DNA from: Psettodes erumei
Lineage: Eukaryota > Chordata > Actinopteri > Pleuronectiformes > Psettodidae
Assembly: GCA_016785225.1 (NCBI GenBank)
Contig: JAFBJZ010000357.1
Location: forward strand, 1,369,501-1,433,500
Length of the DNA: 64,000 nucleotides
Direction: 5' to 3'
Shown in pieces: positions 35,551-48,126 of this stretch. The translations under genes were made by a program, and so were the position numbers. Numbering within the stretch: the first letter of the stretch is position 1; every line of letters starts with the position of its first letter. A model generated the notes under the pieces. That model made no database searches. It had not been told where the DNA came from and saw nothing but the letters and a program-made list of their open reading frames with translations.

Positions 35551-38500
35551 ATGACCAAAGAGGAGGAGATCCCCGACTGGGTCGGCGCTCAGGAGTTCTA
35601 CGACAAGTACGAGTCCAAGGAGATTCTGGGAAGGTACGCTCATAAAACATGTGTTCCTAATGTAGCCTGAAACCACACAGGCATCACAGGAGTCATGAGT
35701 CTCCTCTAATCTTTAGATTTTGTTCATTTATTTTGTTTTTCCTGCTAAATTATTGGAAATTATTGGACACTCTAAAATTATCCAAACGGAGGAAGGAAAT
35801 TAACCTTTTGTTTAAATTGGTTACAACAGATGTGACCTGTGTTGAAGGGATGACTATGTTTTTAATATATTGGTTGGCTTCATTTTAAAGGAATAGTTCA
35901 ACATTTTTAGAACTAGGCTTATTCATTTTTATTAGAGCGAGTTTGATGTGAAAATAATCAAATCATAATCTATATAATATAGACTATATTATTAGATTAG
36001 TAGAGATTTCATCTTGAAAAAACTATCTCTGCTGGTGTGGACAGTACAAAATCCAGCTGAATGGTTTCCCTGAAGTTTCCCATAAGACCCTGAGAAATGT
36101 CAGCAGTGCCCCAGCATACTCATTGTCATTCCCCACCATCTTTTCTGTCAAGCAGTGGTGCTGTTACGTAAACCACAGTGGTCAGGGAGGCTGCATTCAT
36201 TATCTTCTGCATTTTTCAGTCAAAGGGGTTTAGTGTTGAGAGAGGCCCAGCATTGGCTGGCACGCTGACGGCTTATATAAATTTCACTCCCTGTCCCACA
36301 TGCTGGTCACGAGGTGACCGGATGTGGATATTGTGTTCAGCTGCTAGTGTTCTGCAGCAGGCTCAGTTGGCTTCACCTACACACACAGAGGACAGTGAGA
36401 AAGTTTCTTTATTTTAGTCACCTTCAAGTTTGTGTCATGTTGTCGTGCTGTATATGCAGGAGAAAAGATGTGCAATCATAATCATCAGGTTAGTTATTTT
36501 GACTTGATTTTATGGGTGTTTTTTCTGGAAGTTAATGAGAAGACTGTAACACAAGTGGTTACCACCATGGCTTCCCTGAGCAAGGACACTGGCAGACACA
36601 GGTTTCAGCTTGTACTTGTACTTGCTCTTGTCCAGCTGCACACACTTAAACAAAAATAACACTCCCGTGTGCCACTGCTGCCCGGCGCTCAGGCACACAG
36701 TTCTGCGTTGCACGATTTATTTAACACAAATGCTCCTCGGCTCGATGTTGTTCGTCTCCGGCGTGCAGCCAATCCTGCAGAGACAAAGCAGAGTGAGATT
36801 AGTCAGCTCGACCCAGCTGTGGGGATCAACTCACCTGGTGCTGCTCGTGCTGAGCCAGCACTGCTATGCCTCCCATAGCTGACTGCCCAAACCATGCCAC
36901 CCCCACAAAGACAAAAAGCTGGTGGTGTGTATGAATACATTATCTATTACCCAGAAGGACACATTCCTCGCTGTTTATAGTGAGTATGTCGCACTGCTCA
37001 GGTGCTGTGAAAACATCTGGCAGGGTACTAAAAAAGACTCAAATATGTTATTCACGATGAAAGAGACATCCAACAGTTATGACACAAAGCTTCACTTTGT
37101 TGTTGGAATTCCTGACTGAAGCACACCAGCGCGTTTCCTCTGAGTCCAGCTGTCCAAACAGAATCCACTGAAGAAATAAGTGAGCTGGCCGAGGTGTACA
37201 TACAGAACTTATAAGGCTGATGTGGTTTTCCTCTTCCCCCAGAGGAGTGAGCAGCGTTGTTCGTCGCTGCATTGACAAACACACATCCCAGGAGTATGCG
37301 GTGAAGATCATTGACATCACCCCATCAGACAAGATGACGCCGCAGGAGATCGAGGAGATCCATGAGGCCACAGTGAAGGAGATCGACATCCTCAAGAAAG
37401 TCTATGGGCAGGACAACATCAGTGAGCATGTTCTCCCGGACTGATCCAAATTAAAAGTGTGTTGCTTTATTTAAACATTGTATCGGAAAGAGGCTACACT
37501 AGATTAGTGAGCCTTGTAAAATCTCAGCCTCTAACACAAAGCAGAGTCTCTTTTGCCTTTGACCCACTGACCGGCTGAAGAGGTCAGCTCTGATGTATGC
37601 TGGCATTTGTTACCAAGTGTTCCACATTATCCACAGGGTTTAAATCCACTTTGTTTTGCTTGTCTTGATTAAATCCTGTGCCTCAAATGTCTCTTCTCCA
37701 GTACAACTCAAAGACTGCTACGAGTCCAATGCCTTCTTCTTCTTAGTTTTTGACTTGTAAGTGTACAAATCTCAAATTTTAGTCTTATACTATAAAACAT
37801 CAGCAGGTCTAGAGTTTTATTTTATTTCTGCCAGGATGAAGAGGGGTGAACTTTTTGACTACCTCACAGAGAAAGTTACTCTGAGTGAGAAGGAAACCAG
37901 GTCAGTGAGCAAACAACTTGACTTTTTACTGAGATAAAAGCAATGACTCATCCTGATCTTTTAAAGACATTGAAAGAGTTTGTTGTATTGTTGTGTTTTT
38001 AGGAAGATCATGCGCTCTCTCCTGGAGGTTGTCCAGTTTCTCCATGCGCAAAACATCGTCCACCGGGACTTGAAGCCTGAGAACATCCTTTTAGATGATG
38101 ACATGAACATCAAACTCACAGACTTTGGCTTTGCTGTGCAAGTAGAGCAGGGACAGAAGCTTAAAGGTCAGTGAGAGCTTGCATGGAAATCCACCAGCAA
38201 ACATTATTACAGTATTTTTTCCCATGAATTCTTAATAATTCTACTTGACTGACAACTAAACACAAATAAAGCATATCCAGCTCAGGATCACTAAGTGCAT
38301 TGCTCTAATACATTAACTAACTAGCTAAAGCCACGGCACACTTGTCAGTACACCAGCTGCTTGTGGTCAGTGGAGAATCTGGGTCTGGTTGCTGCCCCCC
38401 CACCCCGCTAGCTGCTCTTCCAAAGGTTAAGGTGCAACAGGACACTCTGACCTATCTGCTGTAGCCCCAGAGAGTTGGGACACAGTGACCTTTCTGAACA

Positions 38501-40669
38501 GGCTCCTCAGAAAGCAGCGAGAACTGGAAGGGGTCAGATGTCAACTAGAGCTCAACATCATCTTATCATTTTTGCTTAGTTGCTAAATACAGTATGCGAT
38601 GTGCATGTTACATTACTTCCATATTCATAGTAACTGTGTGACACATAATGTTAAAAGATGCCATCAAAATGAATTTGTAAATGCATATAATTCTGTGAAT
38701 TTTTTCAATATGTTCTTTTTCCTCAGATTTAATTAAAAGATGTTGTAGATGTTACACTGATTTTATAGTGAGACAGAAGATGAGGAAAGTAACTAATTAC
38801 AAGTACTCAACTTACTTCCTTTAAGCAGATTAAGAACTTTCTCTGCGTGTGATCTTGGTTTGGTCTGATTGTTTGTTTGTTAGCAGGATTATGTGAAAGG
38901 TTATGGAGGGATTTTTTTTTACCAGAGGTGGCTCAGTTTTAAGAGTGAGTCAGTCAGTATCTGGACCCAGGAATTTTTTTCTTCACCACTGTGAGAAAAG
39001 GCAAAATTTCACATTTTGAGTCATATCCGTGTCATATCCAGTACGACATTATTTTGTTTAGTAATCTGCTAAACTACTTTTCACATAAAGAACTTAAAGA
39101 CCATTTCTTTTTTCATGCTTTTATAACACAAGTGTGAAATGGTTGCATGTTGATTTTCCTGGGCTATAATAACTCTTTTATCAGGGTGGTTATGGTCAGG
39201 AGGATGCAACATTAGCATTTTCACATGGCCTTTTGTAATTCAGTAACTTAAAGTGAAATTTAAAGGAAACAGAGCTACTTATGTACTTTCATTTCATACT
39301 GAGTATAATTCTGTCCAATTGAGAGGTTTTAGCACTTTATGTGAATGAATCTTCTTTATATAACAACACAATATGCTGACTACTTGTTCACATGTAAAAA
39401 TCCCTTGAGAATTTTCACTGCCAGAGCCCAGCTTGATTCACATCTCCGCAGTTAGTTTTACAGTCAGTGAATGTTTCTGTAATGCAGAGGTGTGTGGAAC
39501 CCCCGGCTACCTCGCCCCGGAGATCATCGAGTGCTCTATGGACACAGGACATCCAGGATATGGGACTGCTGTGGACATGTGAGTGACTACACTCACAATG
39601 GCAATTGTGAAACGTGAAAACCAACATACAGTATAAACTGACGATATACACTGTAATAAACACGCTGAGTAAGGCTGTATTTCTTCTGGTACATGTTTGC
39701 AGATGGAGTTCAGGAGTGATCATGTACACGCTGCTTGCAGGCTCTCCACCCTTCTGGCACAGGAAACAGACGCTGATGCTGCGTATGATCTTGGCCGGTA
39801 CCTACAACTTCTCTTCTCCGGAATGGGACGACCGCTCAGACACTGTTAAAGATTTGGTAGGCTTTTCTTTTCCGTCTCTACTTTTGCTGGTTTGCTTGTG
39901 TAAAGTGAAAGTCTCAGAACAACAACGACATCTTGTCCCTTTCAACCTTAACGCACTTGAGTGTCAGTATCACTTGAAGTCAAGGCTTTAATGGCACAAG
40001 AATGAATGAATGAATGAACTCTCCACGTGGTTTCCGCAGATCTCTCGGATGCTGGTGGTGGACCCGAGGCAGCGTTTCACGGCCTCCGATGTTCTCAGCC
40101 ACTCGTTCTTTTCACAGTATGTGGTGGATGAAGTGCGACAGTTCAGCCCGTACAGGCGGTTCAAGGTGAGATGAAAACCTGTTTAACATCTTGTTAGTTA
40201 AAAAAAACGTTCTGCAAACAGATTTCATTTACTGGCTTTATTGGAAATGATATGTGGTCAAACATCTCTGAACTGAACAGATGGCCAGGCAAAGCATTAA
40301 AACTACCATTACAACCACTTAATTGTCAAAGATCATAATAGTTTCCCCACTCCTCATACCTACAAACAGTGACGAGTGACTTCACTGACCTTTCTCCATC
40401 AGGTCATTTGCATGACTGTGCTCGCCACCATGAGGATCTACTGCAACTACCGCCGAGCCAAACCTGTCACCAAAGAGGTGATCCAGAGCGACCCGTACGC
40501 TGTCAAGCCCATCCGCAAGCTCATCGACGCCTGCGCGTTCAAGATCTACGGCCACTGGGTGAAGAAGGGCCAAGCTCAGAACAGAGCAGCACTTTTTGAG
40601 AACTCTCCCAAGACCATCCTGCTGTCCATAGCCAGCGAGACAGATGAGCCGATCCAGCACATCTGGTGA
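35551..40669 (+). CDS. phkg1: Phosphorylase b kinase catalytic gamma subunit, skeletal-muscle type, complete, 9 coding exons
   Basis: Catalytic subunit of the phosphorylase kinase complex. It phosphorylates glycogen phosphorylase to start glycogen breakdown. Exons: 35551-35633, 37243-37421, 37702-37756, 37835-37900, 38003-38166, 39488-39578, 39703-39856, 40040-40165, 40403-40669; all in phase, 394 residues (human PHKG1 387). Kinase marks in order: glycine loop GRGVSSVV, lysine in YAVKIID (about residue 48), HRDLKPEN (catalytic Asp about 149), DFGFA, activation segment EVCGTPGYLAPEII with the Glu that substitutes for phosphorylation, and DIWSSGV. The C-terminal 90 residues (FKVICMTVLATMRIYCNYRR ... 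FENSPKTILLS) match the calmodulin-binding regulatory region. The activation segment has GTPGY where human PHKG1 has GTPSY. Fish usually keep two copies (a and b); I cannot tell which this is. Confidence 0.95.
35634..37242 (+). other. phkg1: phkg1 intron 1 of the coding region
   Basis: 1.6 kb with no recognisable coding block. Short open frames here do not match known families. Confidence 0.6.
38167..39487 (+). other. phkg1: phkg1 intron between the DFG exon and the activation-segment exon
   Basis: 1.3 kb, A/T-rich in its right two thirds, with no recognisable element. Confidence 0.6.
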
Positions 40670-41509
40670 TGAGAACTTGATCCTCAGGGCAGATGGGGGA
40701 TAGACTGTCACCCTGTTTTTTTTTCATACCCTTCACCATTGCATGAAAGAAATGAGCGAGCAAAATGTAACCAGCTACTACCAGACAAGGTTCATTTAAG
40801 TATGTCTTCAATGTGGGCAGCATATTCTTTAATGGAAAGTAAAAGCAGTATTCATTAGTGCTCTTGTGCCGTGTCACATCAAGACATCTGGATCACCACC
40901 AGTATGAGAGATGTTTCACTAACGGTTTTCTTGATGTCACTGAAGGTAAAAACAATTACTGGAAAATAATGTGCATGTGACCCAATTATCAGCTGTATAC
41001 GCTGTGAGTTATTTTTCTGTGCTTGTTTGAAGCAGGATCCTCTCCAATCTTAATCATCAAACTGTTTCCTTAACTCTTACGACAACCTCCATATCCCAAA
41101 AATGGACTCATGATTTCCACCTTATCTTTTACTGTATGAAGTAGAAATCCATTCGAATTAATGTTCACAACATTAGAATATTTATTTTAATTTTAAAATG
41201 ATCATGTTGATAGAAGTGATTAATTTCTGCTTGTATAAATGATGCCCTGCAGAACCAACACGGTGCCCTTTTCATTATGAACATTTGTTTTATCAACACT
41301 GTGAAACCTGGCTGAGCAGTGAAAGCAGAAATAACTTTCATATTACTGACTGCAATATAAAACAGTGAACCTGCATACTTGAAATGGCACTGACTTACAT
41401 TTTTGTGTACTGCGTGGCTGCTCATGATGCAGGATGTACTGTATTCCTAACAGCTTCTAGGGAAGTTTTAAAGATGACAGCACTGAAGATGTATGCAATG
41501 AATTTATTT

Positions 41510-41515
41510 ATTAAA
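41510..41515 (+). promoter_or_regulatory. phkg1: Possible poly(A) signal, phkg1
   Basis: ATTAAA about 840 bases after the stop. No nearer AATAAA was noted on the plus strand, so the 3' UTR may run to about 41.54 kb. Confidence 0.4.
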
Positions 41516-41639
41516 ACTTGCTTTTAATTTAAAGTACAAGTCTTATGTTTGGTTTTTTTGGAAAGGAGACAATTTTGTGACATTTCTGAATTAAAATTCT
41601 CTTTCTCCAACAAAGTTAAGCCCAATTACAGAAGACCTA

Positions 41640-43620
41640 CTCCAAACACATTTACAAGTTTATTATAGATGCGTGAGGTAGTCCCATCCTCAAGATCCTA
41701 AAACTCATCCAAGGACAGGAAGTGCTATTTTCTGGTCCATTTTCCATTATGGAGCTACGGGTGAAAAAAAAGAAAGAAATTTGAATTTAATCAGATCACA
41801 CAACATGATGATACTGTTTCTTTGACTTCTCATTTAGACTTCTTAGCATGAGCAAAGGAGTTAAAAGGTTTCCCCACAAGCCCTGGTCCAGAAACAAAAA
41901 ACCATTTACTCTGCAGAATTTAGGACAAGCAAAAGGAAAAAGAAATCAACCCAAATCTAACAGAAACTCTGGCAGAGGAGCATGTTTCAATTCCAAGTGC
42001 AGTAATGTGCTCATTCCCGTACAGCTGGAGGAGGCCGTGGGCAGCACTCCCCCGTCGTTTGGCAGAAATGAGACGACACTTTTGCATGGTGTCTGACTGT
42101 ATCCAACACAGAGCAGCTGGAACAGAATTCAGCCATGCCTCTCCTGTAACTTCTGCTACGAACAATATATGTGCTCCTCATCACTGTGTCTGCACAAACG
42201 TACCATTTTCATTTCCAAGCTTGTTTCTTCGGGCCAGGTTGCGATGACCAGCAGCATGACTGAGCACGCATTACTGCACTTCTCCATAAACATATATGTT
42301 GATACATTCTGGAACAAAAAATTATAATAAAGGCTATGAGATGAATTTGTCTGCTGAGACAATACATTTACACCCTCAAAAAGAATCACAAGAGTTCATA
42401 CAAATGTTTAGTGGAGTTGTCGTTATTATCCAAATGAATGACTGCATGTAAAATATTTGATTACAGCCTTGTAGAATATAATACACAGTTAGTAACATGC
42501 TGCTGTTTTCACACTGACATAAGAATGAGGCACATGGTGAGCACTCTTCTCCTGCTGCTGAGTCAGTGTATGAAAGCAGTAATTTAGCATGGTGTCTGGC
42601 TGTATTTACTATTTCAAGAGTAGTACAGAATTCAGACATGCATTCAGATACCTCATGTCATTGACGGCAATGAGTTACCACTCCACGTTTCTCCTCTCAC
42701 CTCTATGAAGGACCAACAACCCCATCTTCACTCAAGCAGCCACCATCAGCAACATGAATCACTTCTATGAAAGAAGGGAATGCACAAGAAGCAGAGTGAT
42801 TTACATGTTCAGATGTTAGATAAATCAGGCTGGTAGGTACTTGTTATTGGCATGAAAACATAAAAAGGTCACATTGGGACAAAGATCTGTGTCTGTACTA
42901 AACATTTAGGGCTGAGTGGCTGAAAGATGAGTAAAATGTGGTCTATGATATGCATTATTATGGAGGAAATTTACTGTTATTACTGCTGTAATATTTGCAT
43001 ATTTCCACTGAACATCACAGTTTATTAGTTTTGTGTGCTGCATATTAGCTTATGCAGCAGTGGCCTGGCTTGACATACCTGAGGGGAGCACACGTGTACC
43101 CACAACACGTGCCTTGCTGACCTCACTATCTCCTCCTGCAGAAGCAGACACGTGTATGATGAGGACCCCTCACCCCCGCCACGTGTCGGAGGACGGCGGC
43201 TCCTCCATGGTGAGCAGGCCGGAGGTCGTCACATCTCTGTGGTGATCCGAGCTTATGCTATGAAGTGAGAACAAAACAAGCACTGAACACATCTTATTTC
43301 GACACACATCCGGAGAGGCGTTCTCTCATTTCCTCAGAACGTCTTAGACCTTTTAACTAACTAAACCGTCAGTTAATTTACTAAAACGAACTAACATTCG
43401 CCAACACACGTGTGCACGCGACCACATGCTTTCCAGTCTACAGCTAAGCTGTCTCGTTAAGCTAACCTTTAGCCCACTTGCTAAACGCAAACGCGCATAC
43501 TCACATTTTGCTTTGGACCCCAGGTAACCTTTTACAGCAAACCAGGACAACACCGAACAACATTTTGTATTCGCTCTCATCACCGACTCCAACGTGAAGA
43601 ATCAGCCACCTCGGCCACAC
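41640..43620 (-). other. Unassigned region; possible minus-strand transcript of unknown nature
   Basis: At the right, a CpG-rich block (about 43.1-43.6 kb) includes a minus-strand ATG (43206-43208) that opens MEEPPSSDTWRG before a donor GTGAGG. A block at about 42697-42766 has good minus-strand splice signals (TTCTTTCATAG acceptor, GTGAGAGG donor). At the left, a pyrimidine-rich acceptor (exon edge 41754) is followed by AATAAA at 41659-41664. Joined directly, the first two blocks do not keep an open frame, so this could be a non-coding RNA, a gene with exons I missed, or coincidence. The CpG block also has plausible plus-strand splice sites. Function unknown. Confidence 0.25.
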
Positions 43621-44339
43621 TTACGTGTGGTTCTTCTTCTCCCTCTACTTCTCCCACTTCTTCTCCCAGTGTTTTATGGCATTTACAAACGGCTTCTGGC
43701 ACATTATCGCCACCATGTGGCCTGGAGAGACCGAGCATTAAAGTACTCACGGTGCCCCCCCTTTCCTCAACATAGGACATTTGCACGTGTCTTGCCTTAT
43801 GATGGCATATGTCTTCATTAAAATCAGAGAAAACCAATGGGCATCCCAATCACGTATCTTCTTCCAGCATTTGTAGTCTTCCCACTTTCCTTTTCCATTG
43901 AAGAAAGAAACAAACCACACATTCCAGTTTTTTCATTACACCACTGTGCCATCTCATCCTAATTTCAGATTTGTCTCTTTCAACCCAGTTATCCCCTTGG
44001 CTTTCCTTGATAGTTCAGCCTCTATGCAAATGTGACTTTTATTGCTGTTTGGTCGGGGCAATTTTAAGTAAAACTGGCTGACAATATAAACTAAAGCAGC
44101 ATATGCTGTGTTTAAGAATCTGAAGATGAACTTTGATGGATATGGTATAGTGTTAGATATAATTTTGTTTGTGTTTACAAAAACATGGAATGACTTCTTA
44201 ATCGATCTTTAATAACCGTAAACCTACTTTAAAATATAATATGCTGTCAAATATAGATGAAATCTAACCGCACCACACCAATGTAGTTAGCAAAAATCGT
44301 CCCTTCTGTGATCGTTGTTGTTTTCGTGAAAACAGGCCA
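43621..44339. other. Intergenic, no gene seen
   Basis: A/T-rich spacer between two CpG-rich segments, with only short chance open frames. Confidence 0.4.
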
Positions 44340-44640
44340 GCGAATAGTGGGCGGTCCATCACCGGCTTCCTTCTGATTGGTCGAGCAGGCAGCGCTTCGC
44401 TTCCTCGTCGGTGAGTCCATTGAAAAGAGAAAGGTCGGCTGATGCAGGAGCTGTTCTCACGGCCGTTTCGACGCTGCCCTTACCAGTAAGTACCAGGGGA
44501 CAGTATATTCTTTCATGTTTTCTCGTAGACACAATCCTGGCCTCGCAGCTCGAATAGTTTCTCACGCTGGACACTTGGACAAAAGGTGTCTAAAGAGGCT
44601 CGAACCAAGCGAGACGAACCGCACCGGACAGGTAACATCC
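44340..44640 (+). promoter_or_regulatory. psph: Probable psph promoter and non-coding first exon
   Basis: CpG-rich segment 1.4-1.7 kb upstream of the psph start-codon exon. It contains GGGCGG (Sp1-type), an inverted CCAAT box (GATTGGTC near 44376-44383) and a good donor, TCGTCG followed by GTGAGTCC (exon edge about 44411). The psph coding exon begins one base before the ATG at an acceptor, so a non-coding upstream exon is required, and this is the best-looking candidate. Inference from motifs. Confidence 0.45.
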
Positions 44641-46046
44641 TCTCTGACCCCGTTCGTGGCCGCTCATAACGTAAAAAAAGAGACATTTTAGAGCAAGGCG
44701 AGCCAGACAAACAGAACCGGCTCAGTAGACCTGGTTCGATCGTCTTCACGTTTGTTGTGGGTTTCGCTTGCCAGCGCCGGTGCCTGGGGGTGACGCAATA
44801 CGAGCAGAGGATGTCCATCACGGCCTCTTGTGTGGTTTGTTGATGTAGACCGCTTTACATAACGCGTTTTGGTCACACACCACCGAGCGCGGGACAAACG
44901 TTTATTTGACGAGGTGAGCTCCGTTGATGCAGAAATGTTTGCACATAGGTATTTTAGAGAATGGATGCGTTTGCTGCTCCAGCGGTTTGAAGACATGCAG
45001 ACTGCATGCAGGACTTTGGTGAAACAATTAAACCCGACAGCTGCCTGTTAAAACTTAGACCAGCAGACTCTGGTCGGGACCCCCCTTATTATGATAATAA
45101 TAATAATGATAATAACAATGATGCATAAAGTGTCAAACATTATTTATTGCTGATTATATACCTTCATTAACATGACTATTGAAGAGCATCTTTTTTGACT
45201 TCACTGGTTATGAAGGGAATTCTTCTTGTTCAAAGTAATTTTGTTATATTAACTGTGTGTGAGCGACTTCCCCAGCCTCATCTGTTGTTTCCTGTTGGGT
45301 CAGGGAGCCGGTGATCCACTGACTGTGGTAGACACGGTGAGCTGGGGGAGAATTTCTGGAATAATTGGGGTCAACGTGGATCCTCAGGTGCACAAAGAGG
45401 ATCCCTGCATATGTCCTTGGCCAGTTGTGGGATATAGTTGCAGCCCCACATTGACCCACTGACCTGTTTGCCCAGTAAGCAAACTGCAGTTGACCTGTTA
45501 TGTTCGTACACCAGTCGTTCAAACGATTAGAACCTGACCGCACTTTTGAACTGGAATGAAAATAGACCTCTTCTATGTGGGTTGTGTGGTGACTTTGCAC
45601 TGGTGTCACTATGCAAAGTTATTTATTAGCCTGTGTTCTTAAACAAATACCTTTTATTATGTATTCAGCATTATTTTACTTTGTCAACACATTATGAGTG
45701 TGTGTCAGAGCACGCTCTGCTGGACAGACTGTGTGATGAACCCCCTGCATCATGTTGTACGTTAAATGATCTGTGCTATGATTGATGTGCATGGTTCAGT
45801 GTGTTGTAGTTATCCCTGGTGGGACATTTAAAATGCTATTTATATTATTTTTTGTCGTTTAATTTTGCTGAGTTAAAGTCCTAAAGGATGATAAAAAATT
45901 TGTCCATTCGTCTTAGCTCCAAACTAATGTTGTGGCTGGCCAGGGTTTTTCATCTGCTGTACTTGTTTTATCAAAGTTCTTTGAAAAAAGAAATCTGTGC
46001 CAATATTGTTTTTGAGTGTCTCATACAGACTGCTTTCTTCCCCCAG
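44641..46046 (+). other. psph: Probable psph intron 1
   Basis: No coding block recognised. An open frame at 44869-45051 has balanced composition but no known domain. An ATA/ATG-rich imperfect repeat lies near 45090-45125. Confidence 0.4.
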
Positions 46047-46047
46047 C

Positions 46048-47670
46048 ATGATGACAACCATCTCACAGACAAAGGAGCTCTTTCGGAGAGCAGAGGCTGT
46101 CTGTTTCGACGTGGACAGCACCGTCATCAAAGAGGAGGGCATTGATGAACTTGCCAAATTCTGTGGCGTGGGAGATGCAGTCACTGAGATGTATGTGTCT
46201 ACAGTACAGCAAATTATGTATCTGCAGATAAAGAGAAAGCTTCATGTTGATGTTTGATGTTTCTGGATTCGATCCAATTCACATTTCAGGACTCGCAAAG
46301 CTATGGGCGGCTCAATGACTTTTAAAACAGCCTTGACTGAGCGCCTTTCTATCATCCGATGTTCCCGAGAGCAAGTGAACAAACTGATAACAGACCACCC
46401 GCCTCAGCTGACTCCAGGCATCAGGTGAGCTTGTCAAGCTTTTGTTTATTTGAGTAATTTCAGTCTGTCAGTGGACCAACGAGCATAAACTAATCACCTC
46501 AACTGACCATGTGTATATGAGGGCTGATTGTTGTGGCCATTTGAGAACAGGAAGATGAGAAAACAAACGATTATTTTCGTGATTATTTTTTAATGGTTTC
46601 TGGAAGTGGTTCATGCAAGGGGAAAAAAAAAAACTGCTTCAAACTTTTCCAACACAAAAAACACATCCAGTGTCTGAAATTGTACAAAACGTAGTTTCAC
46701 TATGAGCATAAACGAGCTGTCTGTTTGTGTTGAACCATCATAGCTGCTGACATGGCCGACAGTTTGTTGGCAGTTTCCACACCTTCTTTATTAGGCACGA
46801 GGCTAACGTCGTCTTCCAAATATGAGCGTGCTGGCATTAATGCTGTGCATGCGTTCACAAGCAATCAGTAACAGTGATGTGTAAATATGTGCAAGCATGA
46901 TTTACTCAGAAAACTGTTTGGCCACAGTTGATAGTTGAGACCGCTTGGTCTAAATGAGATCTGACTAGTGCCCCCAACACAAAAATGTGAGGAAAAAAAC
47001 CTGCATGCTTCTAATTGTGCTGCTGTTGCTAAATGTCCATGTGTCTTCAACTAGGGAACTTGTGGACCGTCTGCACCAGCGCAACATAAAGGTGTTCCTC
47101 ATTTCAGGCGGTTTCCGCTGCATTGTCGAGCATGTGGCCTCTCAGCTTAACATTCCTTTGCACCATGTCTATGCAAACCGGCTCAAGTTCTACTTCAATG
47201 GTAAAAGCCCCGCAATTTGTCGGTTTCCTCCTCCTCTCATCAAGTGTTTCTTGCCAAATCTTTCCCGTTAGCTTGATTTTAGGCATCGGCCTGCATTTCT
47301 GAATTATTATTCTTCGTTACCCCAGGTGAGTATGCCGGCTTTGACGAGAGTCAGCCCACAGCTGAGAGCGGTGGAAAAGGAAAGGTGATCAGCACGCTGA
47401 AGGAACAGTACGGCTTCAAGACTGTGGTGATGATCGGAGACGGAGCCACTGACCTCGAGGCCTGTCCTCCTGCTGTAAGTGATTTGTCAAATTCAAGTGC
47501 AAACAAATATTTGAAAAGTGGAAAATATGTTGTTGTTTTTTTTTTCTTTGGCCCTCAAGAGCGCTTTCATTGGATTTGGTGGGAACGTCATCAGGCCGCA
47601 GGTGAAGGAGAGGTGTTCGTGGTACGTGACCAGTTTTGGGGAGCTACTAAAAGAACTGGAGAAGATTTAA
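46048..47670 (+). CDS. psph: Phosphoserine phosphatase, complete, 5 exons
   Basis: PSPH removes phosphate from L-phosphoserine in the last step of serine synthesis in the cytosol; it is a HAD-family, Mg-dependent enzyme. Exons: 46048-46190, 46290-46424, 47055-47200, 47326-47474, 47560-47670; all in phase, 227 residues (human 225). HAD motif I is FDVDST with the nucleophile Asp at about residue 21 and the acid/base Asp at 23. Motif II is in FLISGGFR. The Lys of motif III lies in ESGGKGKVI, and motif IV is MIGDGATDLEACPP. The cap-domain residues around GSMTFKTALTERL are present. Two in-frame ATGs open the gene (46048 and 46051); the second gives 226 residues and I cannot choose between them. 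The poly(A) signal is at 47779-47784, and nipsnap2 converges from the right. Confidence 0.96.
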
Positions 47671-47778
47671 AGATGCTAAAACGTACTGTCACTAATTTTA
47701 ACGTTTCATTTTAGCTCCTCTGATGGTTTTATCCAGTGCACACTTTTCCTTAGACTCTCAATAGATTTTTTTTTTTAT

Positions 47779-47784
47779 AATAAA
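47779..47784 (+). promoter_or_regulatory. psph: Poly(A) signal, psph
   Basis: AATAAA about 110 bases after the psph stop codon. Confidence 0.65.
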
Positions 47785-48120
47785 TGTTTACACTAATGAG
47801 TCCAATTTGACCTTCATGAAGATGTTGCCTTATGGGTTTTTCATACAAGAATAACCAAACACAGTCTATGTGGAAGGTTTAGAGGAGTATTTTAGTTTTT
47901 TGGGGGGGTTTTTGCACTTTTTCATTTAAGTCTTTAGGTAAGCTAATACAGTTCCTGCATATTATGGCATGAGCAACGAGCGTAAGAATTGTTCTAAATC
48001 TGTATGAGTACTAAAATGTGTGAAAAGACATGTCAACAAATGTGGTGACTTTTGTCCTGCAGAGAACATTGTCATTAAAAAAAAAACATGCTGTCAAGTC
48101 AAAGATGCTGTTTGAACTCC

Positions 48121-48126
48121 TTTAAT
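48121..48126 (-). promoter_or_regulatory. nipsnap2: Possible poly(A) signal, nipsnap2
   Basis: ATTAAA on the minus strand. It would give a 3' UTR of about 1 kb ending near 48.1 kb, some 300 bases from the psph 3' end. Confidence 0.35.

Noticed and set aside
44869..45051. Balanced-looking 60-codon frame ending NPTAAC
   Set aside because: No known domain; probably psph intron 1 sequence. It could be a repeat fragment but I cannot name one.
40670..46047. Search for sumf2, cct6a or mrps17 exons, expected from human gene order
   Set aside because: No block resembling these proteins was seen on either strand.
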